Below are positions 43,149 through 52,059 of a stretch of DNA of 64,000 nt, piece after piece (positions within the stretch are counted from its first letter, which is position 1; each line of letters opens with the position of its first letter). Under the pieces are notes generated by a model. The model saw only the letters and a program-made list of their open reading frames with translations. It did no database searches and was not told where the DNA came from. The position numbers and the translations under genes were made by a program. The DNA is from Acidobacteriota bacterium. GTDB lineage: Bacteria > Acidobacteriota > Blastocatellia > Pyrinomonadales > Pyrinomonadaceae. Location: contig QHXR01000016.1 of the NCBI GenBank assembly GCA_003223025.1, positions 206,910 to 270,909 on the forward strand, in the 5' to 3' direction.

Positions 43149-44219
43149 TCACAACCGCGGCGACTTCCCGTTCTTCCCGGTCCGCATATCGCTGATCCAA
43201 TTCAGCCATCGATACTTCAACGTCTTTGGAGCCAGGAACTCCGTAATACCGGTTGTCTTTCTCGGGACGCCGTCACGAAGTGTCAGTGTGATCTCGCTTA
43301 GGAATCTCAAGTAATAGAAACTGGAATCGATTACTTTGATCGGCTTCACGCGCAGCCGCATGTTGTCTTCCGATATCAACCGCAGCCGTGTCGGATAGCG
43401 GATCCCGAATTTGTCGCGGACGTAATTCTGTTCTTCGTACTCGGCAGATCTTTCACGTAGTTCTCCATTTTTTATGACGAGAAGCTTCGTGCTCGGCGTG
43501 TGTTCGCCGAGCTCGCAGTAACGATAAAACACTGCGGTCGAGTCCGCGTAATGAGCTCGTCCCCAATGCCAGTCGCGCACCGTTTTCGCGAGCCATCGAT
43601 TGTCGAGATTGTGATCGTGATATCCCGTCCCACGAAAAGTTTTCACATCGAGCACGCGTCCTCGTTTATCTGTCACCGTGATCTTTCCCGTAACGTCCGA
43701 GCGTGGTGCGACCATGTTCCAGCAGTGAGAACTCTCCCCATAGCAAAACGAATCTGATGAAAAATCTGATTCGATCGATAACCATTCGAGACTGGCCTCG
43801 AGCCGTCGCCCGCCCGACAAACGTGCGTTGATCAAAACGGAATATCCGGATCCGTAATCTGCGGTGACGAATTTGAATGACGAGTCTCCGATCGTGCATT
43901 CCGGAACATCGCGGCTCGCGTGAAACTCGCTTTCCGGGAATTCGTTGATACACCGATAGAGAGGTTTGCCGTCGCGAAAGTATGTGAATGAAACAGCCGG
44001 AAATCTTCCCCCGACTCCGGCTTCGCGGTTGTATCGCGGCGAGTAAATGAAGTTGTCGAGGAACATGATCACGACCGCTTCCCGGCCGCCGTCCGCCAGC
44101 GCGTCAAAGTACCACCATTCGTATGACTTCGGATCTTTCTGCGGATGCCATACGTCGGCGCGAACGCTCGATGAGAATGCGAAATCTCCGGTAGCTTTTG
44201 TCTGCGCTATCAGGTCCAT
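43149..44219 (-). CDS. CrtC/AttH-like lipocalin-fold protein
   Basis: 356 residues, no signal peptide. Two lipocalin-like beta barrels with the family marks YEWWYFDALADGG near the N-terminus and GTGYHDHNLDNRWLAKTVRDW with HWGRAHYADSTAVFYRY later. These belong to the carotenoid 1,2-hydratase (CrtC)/hydroxyneurosporene and AttH group, which act on hydrophobic terpenoid-like substrates. No carotenoid genes are near, so the substrate is open. Confidence 0.8.
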   Translation of the reverse strand: MDLIAQTKATGDFAFSSSVRADVWHPQKDPKSYEWWYFDALADGGREAVVIMFLDNFIYSPRYNREAGVGGRFPAVSFTYFRDGKPLYRCINEFPESEFHASRDVPECTIGDSSFKFVTADYGSGYSVLINARLSGGRRLEASLEWLSIESDFSSDSFCYGESSHCWNMVAPRSDVTGKITVTDKRGRVLDVKTFRGTGYHDHNLDNRWLAKTVRDWHWGRAHYADSTAVFYRYCELGEHTPSTKLLVIKNGELRERSAEYEEQNYVRDKFGIRYPTRLRLISEDNMRLRVKPIKVIDSSFYYLRFLSEITLTLRDGVPRKTTGITEFLAPKTLKYRWLNWISDMRTGKNGKSPRL

Positions 44220-44304
44220 GTTTCGAATTCTAAGGGGGTTGCTTGAGCTCGGTAATGCATCATCAGAATCGCAGATATCCTAACTTAAGGCAAACTTTTT
44301 TCGG

Positions 44305-44310
44305 TATAAT
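44305..44310 (+). promoter_or_regulatory. Consensus -10 box before the 44360 gene
   Basis: A perfect TATAAT, 50 bases ahead of the ATG; the -35 region (about 44282-44287) is weak. AAGGAGG at 44350-44356 is the ribosome-binding site of the gene. Confidence 0.4.
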
Positions 44311-44359
44311 GAATCTCTACAAAAACACTACTCTTCCCGAGTTTCTGCAAGGAGGATAA

Positions 44360-44731
44360 ATGAACTACATAACAAAATTATTTCTTTCGGGTCTGGTAGT
44401 GACGATGGGACTTTTCGCGATCGGATGTCCGGACCGCACCAGCATTCGCGACATCGAAGCCAATCCGTCGAAATATCAGAATAAGGAAGTCGTCGTCGCC
44501 GGAACCGTCCGGGATAGCTATGGCGTCAACATTCCGGGAACGAAAGTACGCGGCGGTGCTTACAAAATCGACGACGGCACCGGCTCGATCTGGATCGTGA
44601 CGGAAAATGCCGTCCCGACGAAAGGAACACAGATCGGCGTGAAAGGAATGATCGGAAGCGGCGTGAACTGGAATGGTAAGAATTACGGGCTCGGGCTTTA
44701 TGAAAAGGACAGGCGGCGTAACAGTCGATGA
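44360..44731 (+). CDS. Small OB-fold-like lipoprotein
   Basis: 123 residues. Signal peptide with lipobox FAIGC (Cys at about 23), then a compact beta-rich domain: NPSKYQNKEVVVAGTVRDSY, AYKIDDGTGSIWIVTE and GTQIGVKGMIGSG follow the strand order of the bacterial OB-fold used by small periplasmic binding proteins. No catalytic residues are evident. Single gene with its own promoter box and terminator. Confidence 0.65.
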   Translation: MNYITKLFLSGLVVTMGLFAIGCPDRTSIRDIEANPSKYQNKEVVVAGTVRDSYGVNIPGTKVRGGAYKIDDGTGSIWIVTENAVPTKGTQIGVKGMIGSGVNWNGKNYGLGLYEKDRRRNSR

Positions 44732-44753
44732 CTTTGGCTTAATGACAAACATC

Positions 44754-44785
44754 AGGCAACGGGCTAACATGCCTGTTGCCTTTTT
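44754..44785 (+). terminator. Terminator between the lipoprotein and DinB-like genes
   Basis: AGGCAAC (44754-44760) pairs with GTTGCCT (44775-44781), followed by TTTTT. It ends three bases before the next ATG, so it overlaps the leader of the next gene. Confidence 0.7.
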
Positions 44786-44787
44786 CT

Positions 44788-45264
44788 ATGGACACGCTTC
44801 TAGAATCTTTCGACAATCGATTCGCGGACATCGACCGACGTTCCCGCGAGCTTCTTTCTAAAATCCCGATCGCCGATCTTTATCGAAAGCCTCGAGAGAT
44901 CGCGCACTCGATGGCCGCCTTTTCTTGTGGAGAATTTCTTCTTCGATCCGCCGCGGCTGTCGAACAGACGTTCGGCGGGATCACGACCCGACTCTGGGAC
45001 GATCCTTTCGAATGGACTCTGCCCGAAAAACTCTCCACGCCCGAGCTCGTTATCGAATATCTGAATGAAGTCGAGGCGACACGCGTCGGCGCATTCAAGT
45101 TCTTCGGATCCGACGATGATCTGCGCAAACAGATTCTCGCTCCGGAATATCTGCGAACGATCTTTGATCTCCTGCTCGAAACGGTCGCCCGCGCCGAGCA
45201 TTATCAAGGGCGAGCTTTCGCGCTCTTTCGGGTAATGTCGGACGAGAAACTACCTCGGCTGTGA
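44788..45264 (+). CDS. Hypothetical helical protein, DinB-like
   Basis: 158 residues from the ATG at 44788. Four long helices are likely (TLLESFDNRFADIDRRSREL at the start; VIEYLNEVEATRVGAF; TIFDLLLETVARAEHYQGRA near the end), the plan of DinB/YfiT-type four-helix bundles. The usual metal-binding His triad is not clear: only His in AEHYQGR is in a good place. Function unknown. Confidence 0.55.
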   Translation: MDTLLESFDNRFADIDRRSRELLSKIPIADLYRKPREIAHSMAAFSCGEFLLRSAAAVEQTFGGITTRLWDDPFEWTLPEKLSTPELVIEYLNEVEATRVGAFKFFGSDDDLRKQILAPEYLRTIFDLLLETVARAEHYQGRAFALFRVMSDEKLPRL

Positions 45265-45354
45265 TAAAAGAGTTTTTTGCATCGCGAACATTTTCGTGCA
45301 AGAATTCGTTAACGTTCGAGTCATTCGGATTACCTAATCTCGCGGAGATAAAAC

Positions 45355-45912
45355 ATGCATTGTCCTCGTTGCGGCCAGCAGCAGATTTCCGATCAAACTA
45401 AATTCTGTTCGCGATGCGGATTTCAGCTCGGCCTCGTTTCCGAGCTTCTCGAGAATGGCGGATTTTTACCGCAGCTCGCCGAGCTTCACAAGCAGAAAAG
45501 CAGTTTCTTCACCAGAAAGAATGGAGTCATCTTCAGCGTTCTGTGGTTTATCTTTTTCGTCATGATGGTGCCCGCTTTTTTTGGCATTGCGAACGAGGAT
45601 GATGCCGCAGGCGTTTCCGCCGTCTTCGGACTTTTTTCGACGATGATGCTGCTCATACTTTCGCTCTCAGTGCTAAAGCGAGCGCCGAAATCGTATGAGA
45701 TCGCGGCCCATCAAATGACGGCCGCTCCGCCCGCGGCGGGTCTGTATGGAAATCAGCAGATGGGCGCACTTCCGCCGCAACAAAGTCAGCCCGCCTCTTC
45801 GTACATGGCTCCGGCCGGAAGTTGGAGAGCTCCCGACACCGGAGATCTGGTCAGACCCGGAAGCGTGACTGAAAGCACGACGAGACTTTTGAAGAAGGAC
45901 GAGGAGCGTTGA
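45355..45912 (+). CDS. Zinc-ribbon membrane protein, first of a paralogous pair
   Basis: 185 residues. N-terminal zinc ribbon (Cys3, Cys6, Cys18, Cys21; MHCPRCGQQQISDQTKFCSR), two membrane helices at about 58-78 and 86-106, a Pro/Gln/Ala-rich linker and a C-terminal motif APAGSWRAPDTGDL...RPGSVTESTTRLLKK. The same parts in the same order occur in the next gene, so the two come from a duplication. The cytosolic tail with Ser/Thr (SVTESTT) could be a phosphorylation site; that is a guess. Confidence 0.7.
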   Translation: MHCPRCGQQQISDQTKFCSRCGFQLGLVSELLENGGFLPQLAELHKQKSSFFTRKNGVIFSVLWFIFFVMMVPAFFGIANEDDAAGVSAVFGLFSTMMLLILSLSVLKRAPKSYEIAAHQMTAAPPAAGLYGNQQMGALPPQQSQPASSYMAPAGSWRAPDTGDLVRPGSVTESTTRLLKKDEER

Positions 45913-46448
45913 TGCATTGTCCAGTTTGCGGCCAACAACAGGTTTCCGAAGAGACGCGCTTCTGTTCGCGCTGCGGATTTTTACTCACCGGAGTTGCCGA
46001 GGTCGTTAAGGCCGGCGGAGTAGTCTCGGCGAAATCGACGGGTATCGTGGGAACCGCAGACTCGCCGAGGCGTCGCGGGATGAAGAAGGGCGTCTTCTGG
46101 GCGCTACTTACGATCCTTGTCGTTCCGATGATGGCTATCTTGACGGTGATATTTCGAATCCCGCCATTCCTTCCCGTTCTCGGATTGCTTATTTTTTTAG
46201 TCGGAGGATTGTTGCGAACTGCTTATGCGATGCTTTTCGAATCCGGCAGCTCACCCGATCGTTTTCCCGACGCACTTATAAGAGATCTTGAAACTCGCAA
46301 TGCTCTGCCGCCCGCACAATCCGTTCCCGCATCGGCGTACGCGGCGCCCGCCGGGTCGTGGCGCGATACGAACGAACTTGAAAGAGTTCCGGGGAGCGTC
46401 ACCGACAGCACCACCAAACTTCTGCAGAAAGAAGAAAGCGATCAGTAA
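45912..46448 (+). CDS. Zinc-ribbon membrane protein, second of the pair
   Basis: 178 residues from the ATG at 45912, which overlaps the previous stop (TGATG). Zinc ribbon MHCPVCGQQQVSEETRFCSR, two helices at about 63-83 and 87-107, and the same tail AAPAGSWRDTNELERVPGSV then TDSTTKLLQKEE. Its 3' end overlaps the convergent ggt gene by seven bases. Confidence 0.7.
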   Translation: MHCPVCGQQQVSEETRFCSRCGFLLTGVAEVVKAGGVVSAKSTGIVGTADSPRRRGMKKGVFWALLTILVVPMMAILTVIFRIPPFLPVLGLLIFLVGGLLRTAYAMLFESGSSPDRFPDALIRDLETRNALPPAQSVPASAYAAPAGSWRDTNELERVPGSVTDSTTKLLQKEESDQ

Positions 46449-48208
46449 CCGATCGCTTCTCCGTCGCTTCGTGAATCGATAGCACCCAATCGAGTTCCGT
46501 CTGTGTCGATCATGATACCGGTCGCTGAAGCAATTTGCCCCGGCCTTGCAGCGAATGTATGGCCGTAAGAGGTCAGGACATTTAGTGTGTCCGGCGACAT
46601 TCCGTACGGCTCGTACAGCAGCTCATCCGGATACCACTGATGGTGAACTCGAGGAGCATCGATCGCTGCCTGGATGTCCATGTCATGATCGATCACATTT
46701 ATCACCGATTGAATTACGGCAGTGATGATCCGAGGGCCGCCGCGGGCACCGAGAGCGAACCACGGAGTTCCGTCCTTTCGCATCACGATCGTCGGAGTCA
46801 TCGATGAGAGCGGACGCTTCATCGGCTCTACTTTGTTTCTTTCGCCCTGGATGAGGCCGAACATATTCGCTCGTCCGGGACGTGCTGCGAAATCGTCCAT
46901 CTCATCGTTCAAAAGCACGCCGGTTCCCTTCGCCGTGACCCTCGAGCCGTAGAGATCGTTGATCGTATACGTATTCGTGACGATGTTCCCGGCAGCATCG
47001 ACAACTGTAAAATGTGTCGTATCCATTCCCTCGCGGATCTCGATGGCACCTTGTCCGATGTCTTTACTTGAACTCGCCTTCCGTTGATCGATCGTCGCAT
47101 TCCTCTCGTTCGCATATTTCTTGTCGATCAACTTTTCGACCGGCACCGTCTGAAAATCGGGATCGGCCATGTACTCCGCGCGATCTGCAAACGACCGTCG
47201 CATCGCCTCGACGAGCAGGTGATACTTCGCAGCAGAATTGTAGCCGAGCGACCTCACGTCGTATTTCTCAAGCATGTTTAGGACTTGAAGCATTACGATC
47301 CCACCGGAACTCGGCGGCGGCATCGTAATAATCTCGTAACCGCGATAATTTCCGCGAAGCGGCTGACGCTCTTTTGCTTTGTAGTTTTTCAGATCTTGTA
47401 ACGTGATCAGACCATTGTTCGCCTTCATGTCCGCGGCGATGAGCTCCGCAGTTTTGCCGGTATAGAATTCCGACGCCCCGTGCGACTCTACTCTGGCGAG
47501 CGTTTGCGCGAGCTCGGGCTGTTTGAAAAGATCGCCTTCGCGATAGTATTTTCCGCTGTTCAGGAATATTCGATTGCTGTCCGGATACTTCGCGAGATTT
47601 TCTTTGTAAGAAACAAAAAGATCGGCGAGACGCTTCGTGAGCACGTATCCATTTTGAGCAAGGGATCGCGCCGGTTCGACGAGTTGACGCCATGAGATCT
47701 TTCCCGAACCGTGTTTTTTGAACGCGACGTCAAAACCGGCCAGCGTTCCGGGAACGCCTGACGCTCGATATCCGACTGTCGACGAGCCCTCACCTTTTAT
47801 CAACTTACCTTCGCCATCGATGAAAAGATCGCGGCTCGCTGCACCGGGAGCCATCTCGCGATAATCGATCGCGAAAGCTTGCCCGTCAGCCCTGCGATAG
47901 AGCATGAATCCGCCGCCGCCGATATTTCCAGCTTCCGGATACACGACCGCGAGTGCGAGTCCGACGGCGATCGCAGCATCGACCGCATTGCCGCCTTTCT
48001 TTAGGACGTCGATCCCGATCTTCGAGGCGAGCTCGTGTTGCGAAGCGACCATTGCATGTCGCCCGCGAACAGGTGAACGGGTTGCACGAACCAGCGTCGT
48101 TTCGGCATTTCGCGAATTCGGAAAGGAAAACGTCTGCGTAAAAAGAGAAAGGAAAAGAGAAGTAAGGATAAGGTAAGAGAACACCTTACGCCGAGAGCGT
48201 TTGTTCAT
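46442..48208 (-). CDS. ggt: Gamma-glutamyltransferase
   Basis: 588 residues with a signal peptide (FSYLILTSLFLSLFTQTFSF). A periplasmic Ntn-hydrolase that cleaves glutathione and other gamma-glutamyl compounds. The proenzyme is cut before Thr397 (DTTHFTVVDAAGNIV), which becomes the nucleophile of the small subunit. AGNIGGGGFMLYRR, MPPPSSGGIVMLQ and LGARGGPRIITAVIQ are family motifs. The C-terminal GTRLGAIDSRSDGEAIGY is standard. Start ATG at 48206-48208. Monocistronic. Confidence 0.96.
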   Translation of the reverse strand: MNKRSRRKVFSYLILTSLFLSLFTQTFSFPNSRNAETTLVRATRSPVRGRHAMVASQHELASKIGIDVLKKGGNAVDAAIAVGLALAVVYPEAGNIGGGGFMLYRRADGQAFAIDYREMAPGAASRDLFIDGEGKLIKGEGSSTVGYRASGVPGTLAGFDVAFKKHGSGKISWRQLVEPARSLAQNGYVLTKRLADLFVSYKENLAKYPDSNRIFLNSGKYYREGDLFKQPELAQTLARVESHGASEFYTGKTAELIAADMKANNGLITLQDLKNYKAKERQPLRGNYRGYEIITMPPPSSGGIVMLQVLNMLEKYDVRSLGYNSAAKYHLLVEAMRRSFADRAEYMADPDFQTVPVEKLIDKKYANERNATIDQRKASSSKDIGQGAIEIREGMDTTHFTVVDAAGNIVTNTYTINDLYGSRVTAKGTGVLLNDEMDDFAARPGRANMFGLIQGERNKVEPMKRPLSSMTPTIVMRKDGTPWFALGARGGPRIITAVIQSVINVIDHDMDIQAAIDAPRVHHQWYPDELLYEPYGMSPDTLNVLTSYGHTFAARPGQIASATGIMIDTDGTRLGAIDSRSDGEAIGY

Positions 48209-48283
48209 ATCGGAACTCTAACAAAAGTTACTTTCTGCGACAACGGCGCGCGGCCGTCGCCCGGACTTACGCGAATCGAGTTA

Positions 48284-48292
48284 TGCTATAGT
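48284..48292 (+). promoter_or_regulatory. Extended -10 promoter box before the NRAMP-like gene
   Basis: TGCTATAGT, identical to the box at 10868-10876. No good -35. It is 56 bases ahead of the gene's ATG. Confidence 0.4.
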
Positions 48293-48347
48293 CTCTCTTT
48301 CGATCAAGTATCGGGCTTAGAAATGACTGAAGGCGACAGTAGAAGTT

Positions 48348-49655
48348 ATGTTTTTGACACGGTTTTCACCGAAAAACCTGGTGCGGAAAGTGGGTCGTGT
48401 TCCGTCGCGTGTCCGTCGCAGTCTTTCTGAATATCGCTTCGTCACCTACCTCGCCGTGCTCGGCCCCGGCATCATCGCAGCCAACGCCGGTAACGACGCC
48501 AGCGGCATTGCAACATACTCAACCGCCGGAGCCGCATACGGATATGCTCTGCTCTGGGCATTCATTCCGATGGTCATCAGTCTCATCATCGTGCAGGAGA
48601 TGTGCGTGCGAATGGGACTCGTCACAGGTCAGGGACTTGCCGATCTCATCCGCGAACAGTTCGGCGTTCGCTGGACGGCGGTCATCATGCTCGCTCTCTT
48701 ATTCGCGAATACCGGCGTCATCGTTTCCGAATTTGTAGGCATCGCTCAAGCGTCGGAGCTTCTCGGCGTATCTCGATACATCGCCATCCCGCTCGCCGCG
48801 GGTTTGATCTGGTGGCTCGTCGTAAAAGGTTCGCAGAAGCGCGTGGAAAGGGTTTTCTTAGTAATGTCGCTCGTGTTCTTTTGCTACGTCATCTCCGCCT
48901 TCGCGGCGAAACCCGATTGGGGCGAAGTGGCGACGAGTTTGGTTGAACCGACTTTCAAGATGGACTCCGTTTTTCTCTTCACGGTGATGGCACTAATTGG
49001 AACGACGATCACGCCGTTCATGCAGGTGTTCGTCCAGTCGTCCGTGGTTGAAAAGCAGATGGATAAGGACGATCTGCCGATCGCTCGAGCGGACGTTATC
49101 GTCGGGACGATCTTTTCATGTCTGATCGCGGCCTTTATCGTGATCTCGACCGCGGCAACTCTTCACATGGCCGGGATCACGTCGATCGACTCGGCCGCCA
49201 CTGCTGCGGAATCGCTCGTACCTATCGCGGGGAATTACGCGAAGTATCTCTTCGCCGTCGGACTGTTCGGTGCGGCGATGCTTGCGATGGGCGTGCTGCC
49301 ACTCGCCACGGCGTATTCGGTGAGCGAAGCTCTGGGTTTTGAAAAGGGACTCTCACGGTCTTTTAGAGAAGCTCCGATATTTCTCGGGATATTTACGGCT
49401 CTAATTCTAATCGGCGCAACCGTCGCTCTGATTCCCGGCATTCCGCAGATCAAGCTTCTGCTTTTCACACAGACCGTCAACGGCGTGCTGCTCCCGGTTA
49501 TTTTGATCGCGATTCTGGCTCTTGTGAATAACCGCGAGATCATGGGCGAGTATCGTAATTCTCTCTGGCTCAATATCGCTGCATGGATAACGACGATCGT
49601 GATCTCACTCCTATCCCTTTTGTTGATTGGAAATACGATTGCTGATATGGTTTAG
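48348..49655 (+). CDS. NRAMP-family divalent metal transporter, divergent
   Basis: 435 residues with about 11 membrane helices. The first helix holds GPGIIAANAGNDASGIATYS, where the classical DPGN metal motif is replaced by GNDASG; helix 6 reads ALIGTTITPFMQVFVQSS where MPHN is usual, so the metal-coordinating Met is missing. These changes mark a divergent branch that may move another ion (Mg2+ has been shown for one NRAMP-related branch). It lies in the inner membrane and would be proton-coupled or passive. The following channel gene starts 16 bases after its stop. Confidence 0.8.
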   Translation: MFLTRFSPKNLVRKVGRVPSRVRRSLSEYRFVTYLAVLGPGIIAANAGNDASGIATYSTAGAAYGYALLWAFIPMVISLIIVQEMCVRMGLVTGQGLADLIREQFGVRWTAVIMLALLFANTGVIVSEFVGIAQASELLGVSRYIAIPLAAGLIWWLVVKGSQKRVERVFLVMSLVFFCYVISAFAAKPDWGEVATSLVEPTFKMDSVFLFTVMALIGTTITPFMQVFVQSSVVEKQMDKDDLPIARADVIVGTIFSCLIAAFIVISTAATLHMAGITSIDSAATAAESLVPIAGNYAKYLFAVGLFGAAMLAMGVLPLATAYSVSEALGFEKGLSRSFREAPIFLGIFTALILIGATVALIPGIPQIKLLLFTQTVNGVLLPVILIAILALVNNREIMGEYRNSLWLNIAAWITTIVISLLSLLLIGNTIADMV

Positions 49656-49671
49656 CCCGAAACAGCCGCTT

Positions 49672-51183
49672 ATGCCTGCCTCGGAACTCAGAAAGAAAGC
49701 CGCATTCTTTGCCATCTTCGCCGGGATCGTCATTCTCGTCCTCGTCCTGATGCCGCTTGTCGAGGACCGGTTCTTCTCATACTTCCTGGAACATTACGGA
49801 ATCTCTATCACGCCCGGCGGCGAGCTTGTCCCGAGGTCGGGCGACGTACCGCCCGACATGATGGTCAAAACGTCGATCGCGGTTGCGATCAACGTCATTC
49901 GAATCGTCGAGATACTTCTCTGGATGGCGCTCGTCATCTCGGTCGTCCGATTCGTCGGTCACCTCATCGTCTCGACGATCCGCGGTTCTCAATCCGAAGT
50001 CTCATCACTCGTAAAGACTGTCCTCTCGATCATCATCTACATCGTTTCGTTCTTTATCATCTTTCAAACTCAGTATCCTGAAGTTCCTCTCGCCCCTCTT
50101 TTCACAGGCTCGACTATTTTGGGAATCGTCGTCGGTCTCGCGTTGCAGGACACTCTCGGAAATCTGTTCGCAGGGATCGCGCTCCAGGCCGATCAGCCGT
50201 TTCAGGTCGGTGATGTCGTGACGATGATGAATCAGCAGGGCGGCGTCGTCGAGAGCGTGTCGTGGCGCGGTGTCAAGATCCGAACCTTCCAAAACAAATT
50301 GCTCGTGATAAGCAACTCGGCGATGGGCAAGGAAATGATCGAGGTCGCGCCAAAGGATAATTTGAACGCGCGACACGTTTTCTTCAATTCCGTTTATGTC
50401 GCTTCTCCCTCAAAAACGATTCAGGTCCTCCGTGATGCCGTCCGCCAGATCGAAAACGTTTCACCTAAGATCCGACCGGTCGTCCGCATACGAAATCTAG
50501 GACAAGACGGAATCGAATGGGAGGTCAAATATTGGACGGAAGACTACTTTAAGTATCCCGATAGTGATGCGCTGATTCGGCAGCGGATCTGGTACGTCTT
50601 CAACCGCGAGAAAATCGACTTTGCGTATCCGACGCGGACCGTTCATATTGCCGAGAAGAAAGAAGAAGCGACGTTCGTCGAGTACGTCAACACCGTCTCC
50701 GAGAGACTCCAGCAAGTTCCGCTTTTCACTCCGCTTGCAGAAGATGAAGTTGAACGTCTCGCGAAGGCCTCGACAACGCGGGTCTATGCTCCGGGTGAAG
50801 CGATCGTGCGTCGGGGACAGGAAGGCAATTCGATGTTCGTCATCGTTCGAGGCTCTGTAAAAGTGCAGATACCTGAGAACAATATTCAAAAGACGATCAA
50901 TACTTTGCGAGCAAACGATTTCTTCGGTGAGATGAGTCTTCTGACCGGTCAACCGCGAACGGCAACGGTGATAGCTGAGGAAGAAACCGAGGTCATTCAG
51001 ATAAAGAAGACCGCGCTCCGGCCTCTGTTCGAAGTGAACCCCAACCTGATGAAAGCGATCTGTGATCTTATCGAAGAGCGGCGTGCGGTGCTTGCGATGA
51101 CGGGTGATCAGGAAGAGGAAATGAAGGACGTCGACTCAGTTGGCGTGTTGTCGTCGCTGCGAAAGTTTTTCGGATTCCGATGA
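49672..51183 (+). CDS. MscS-like mechanosensitive channel with cyclic-nucleotide-binding domain
   Basis: 503 residues from the ATG at 49672; the earlier start lies inside the transporter gene. Three membrane helices (about 10-30, 77-100, 117-150), the MscS pore and beta domain (GSTILGIVVGLALQDTLGNL, FQVGDVVTMMNQQGGVVESV), a C-terminal alpha/beta part, then a cNMP domain (about 345-460) with the phosphate-binding cassette FGEMSLLTGQPRTATVIA. The Arg and Glu of the cassette are intact. It likely gates ion flow under turgor, tuned by cAMP or cGMP. Probably in one operon with the transporter. Confidence 0.9.
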   Translation: MPASELRKKAAFFAIFAGIVILVLVLMPLVEDRFFSYFLEHYGISITPGGELVPRSGDVPPDMMVKTSIAVAINVIRIVEILLWMALVISVVRFVGHLIVSTIRGSQSEVSSLVKTVLSIIIYIVSFFIIFQTQYPEVPLAPLFTGSTILGIVVGLALQDTLGNLFAGIALQADQPFQVGDVVTMMNQQGGVVESVSWRGVKIRTFQNKLLVISNSAMGKEMIEVAPKDNLNARHVFFNSVYVASPSKTIQVLRDAVRQIENVSPKIRPVVRIRNLGQDGIEWEVKYWTEDYFKYPDSDALIRQRIWYVFNREKIDFAYPTRTVHIAEKKEEATFVEYVNTVSERLQQVPLFTPLAEDEVERLAKASTTRVYAPGEAIVRRGQEGNSMFVIVRGSVKVQIPENNIQKTINTLRANDFFGEMSLLTGQPRTATVIAEEETEVIQIKKTALRPLFEVNPNLMKAICDLIEERRAVLAMTGDQEEEMKDVDSVGVLSSLRKFFGFR

Positions 51184-51187
51184 TCTG

Positions 51188-52030
51188 CTATTGGACGTTC
51201 TTATCGTAGATGTCGTGAAGAACTTCGGAAATAGTTTTCCGATCGACGTACTGATCTTCATTGGAATTGTTTTTCGCCTGCCTGCCGTTCGTCGATCCAT
51301 TCTCCTTAAAAGCAACATCGATCGGAGCTGCCTTCGGATGATCCGATGCAGAATGTTCAGCGAAGTCGTTTCCGTCGTCGTAATTCTCTTTCGACAGTAG
51401 AGCGAGTTGCGGTTCGACGACAACGGGGATCGCTGAAAATTTCACCCGACTATCTTCCAATAAAGTCTTGCCTCGCAGCTTTCGTGCTCGCTCGAGAGCT
51501 CGCACCGCCGCGGACGTGAGCGGGGCGTCGGCCGGTTCGCGCTCGATCTTGCGCAAGACGCGCACGTAACTTTGCAGCTCAGGTGAAGGACTGACGAACG
51601 CGAGCTCATCAGATGCCGGATTCTCAATCACATGAGCAAGATTCGAAATCGCGGCCTTGTGACTTCCCGCCTTGTTCTGAAGCGCACCAAGCGCAAAGTA
51701 GACGAGCGGCGGTGCCGTCTTCATCCGACTGACGATCTCATCGCCTCGACGGATGCAGTCGTAGATCTCGAATGCGTACCAGCGGCGATCGTCGTCGCGA
51801 AGGATCTCATTCGCGGAAAGATAAAATTCAAAAATTTCGCGGGTCTCGCTTTTCGAGCCGGCGGTGAACATGCGGAGAAGAAAGTAAGCAAAAATGCCGA
51901 AGAAGAAAATCACGAACGGCGGGAATCCGACGACGAAGAGCATCGATGCGACCACACCAAAAGCGAGAAGGTACTGTCCCTTCTCCTTCATCGCGCCCCG
52001 ATCCCTCATTTGAAGTTGAGTGTCGCTCAC
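51188..52030 (-). CDS. Membrane protein with TPR-like helices, unknown function
   Basis: 280 residues. Two close hydrophobic helices at about 20-52 (LLAFGVVASMLFVVGFPPFV), then a helical domain with TPR-like pattern (PPLVYFALGALQNKAGSHKA and following) and a disordered, Asn/Asp-rich C-terminus. No family is recognised. Convergent with the channel gene and upstream of nothing on its strand within 200 bases. Confidence 0.6.
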   Translation of the reverse strand: MSDTQLQMRDRGAMKEKGQYLLAFGVVASMLFVVGFPPFVIFFFGIFAYFLLRMFTAGSKSETREIFEFYLSANEILRDDDRRWYAFEIYDCIRRGDEIVSRMKTAPPLVYFALGALQNKAGSHKAAISNLAHVIENPASDELAFVSPSPELQSYVRVLRKIEREPADAPLTSAAVRALERARKLRGKTLLEDSRVKFSAIPVVVEPQLALLSKENYDDGNDFAEHSASDHPKAAPIDVAFKENGSTNGRQAKNNSNEDQYVDRKTISEVLHDIYDKNVQ

Positions 52031-52059
52031 TTGTGTTACTCGCGTCTGCGAATGTTCGC

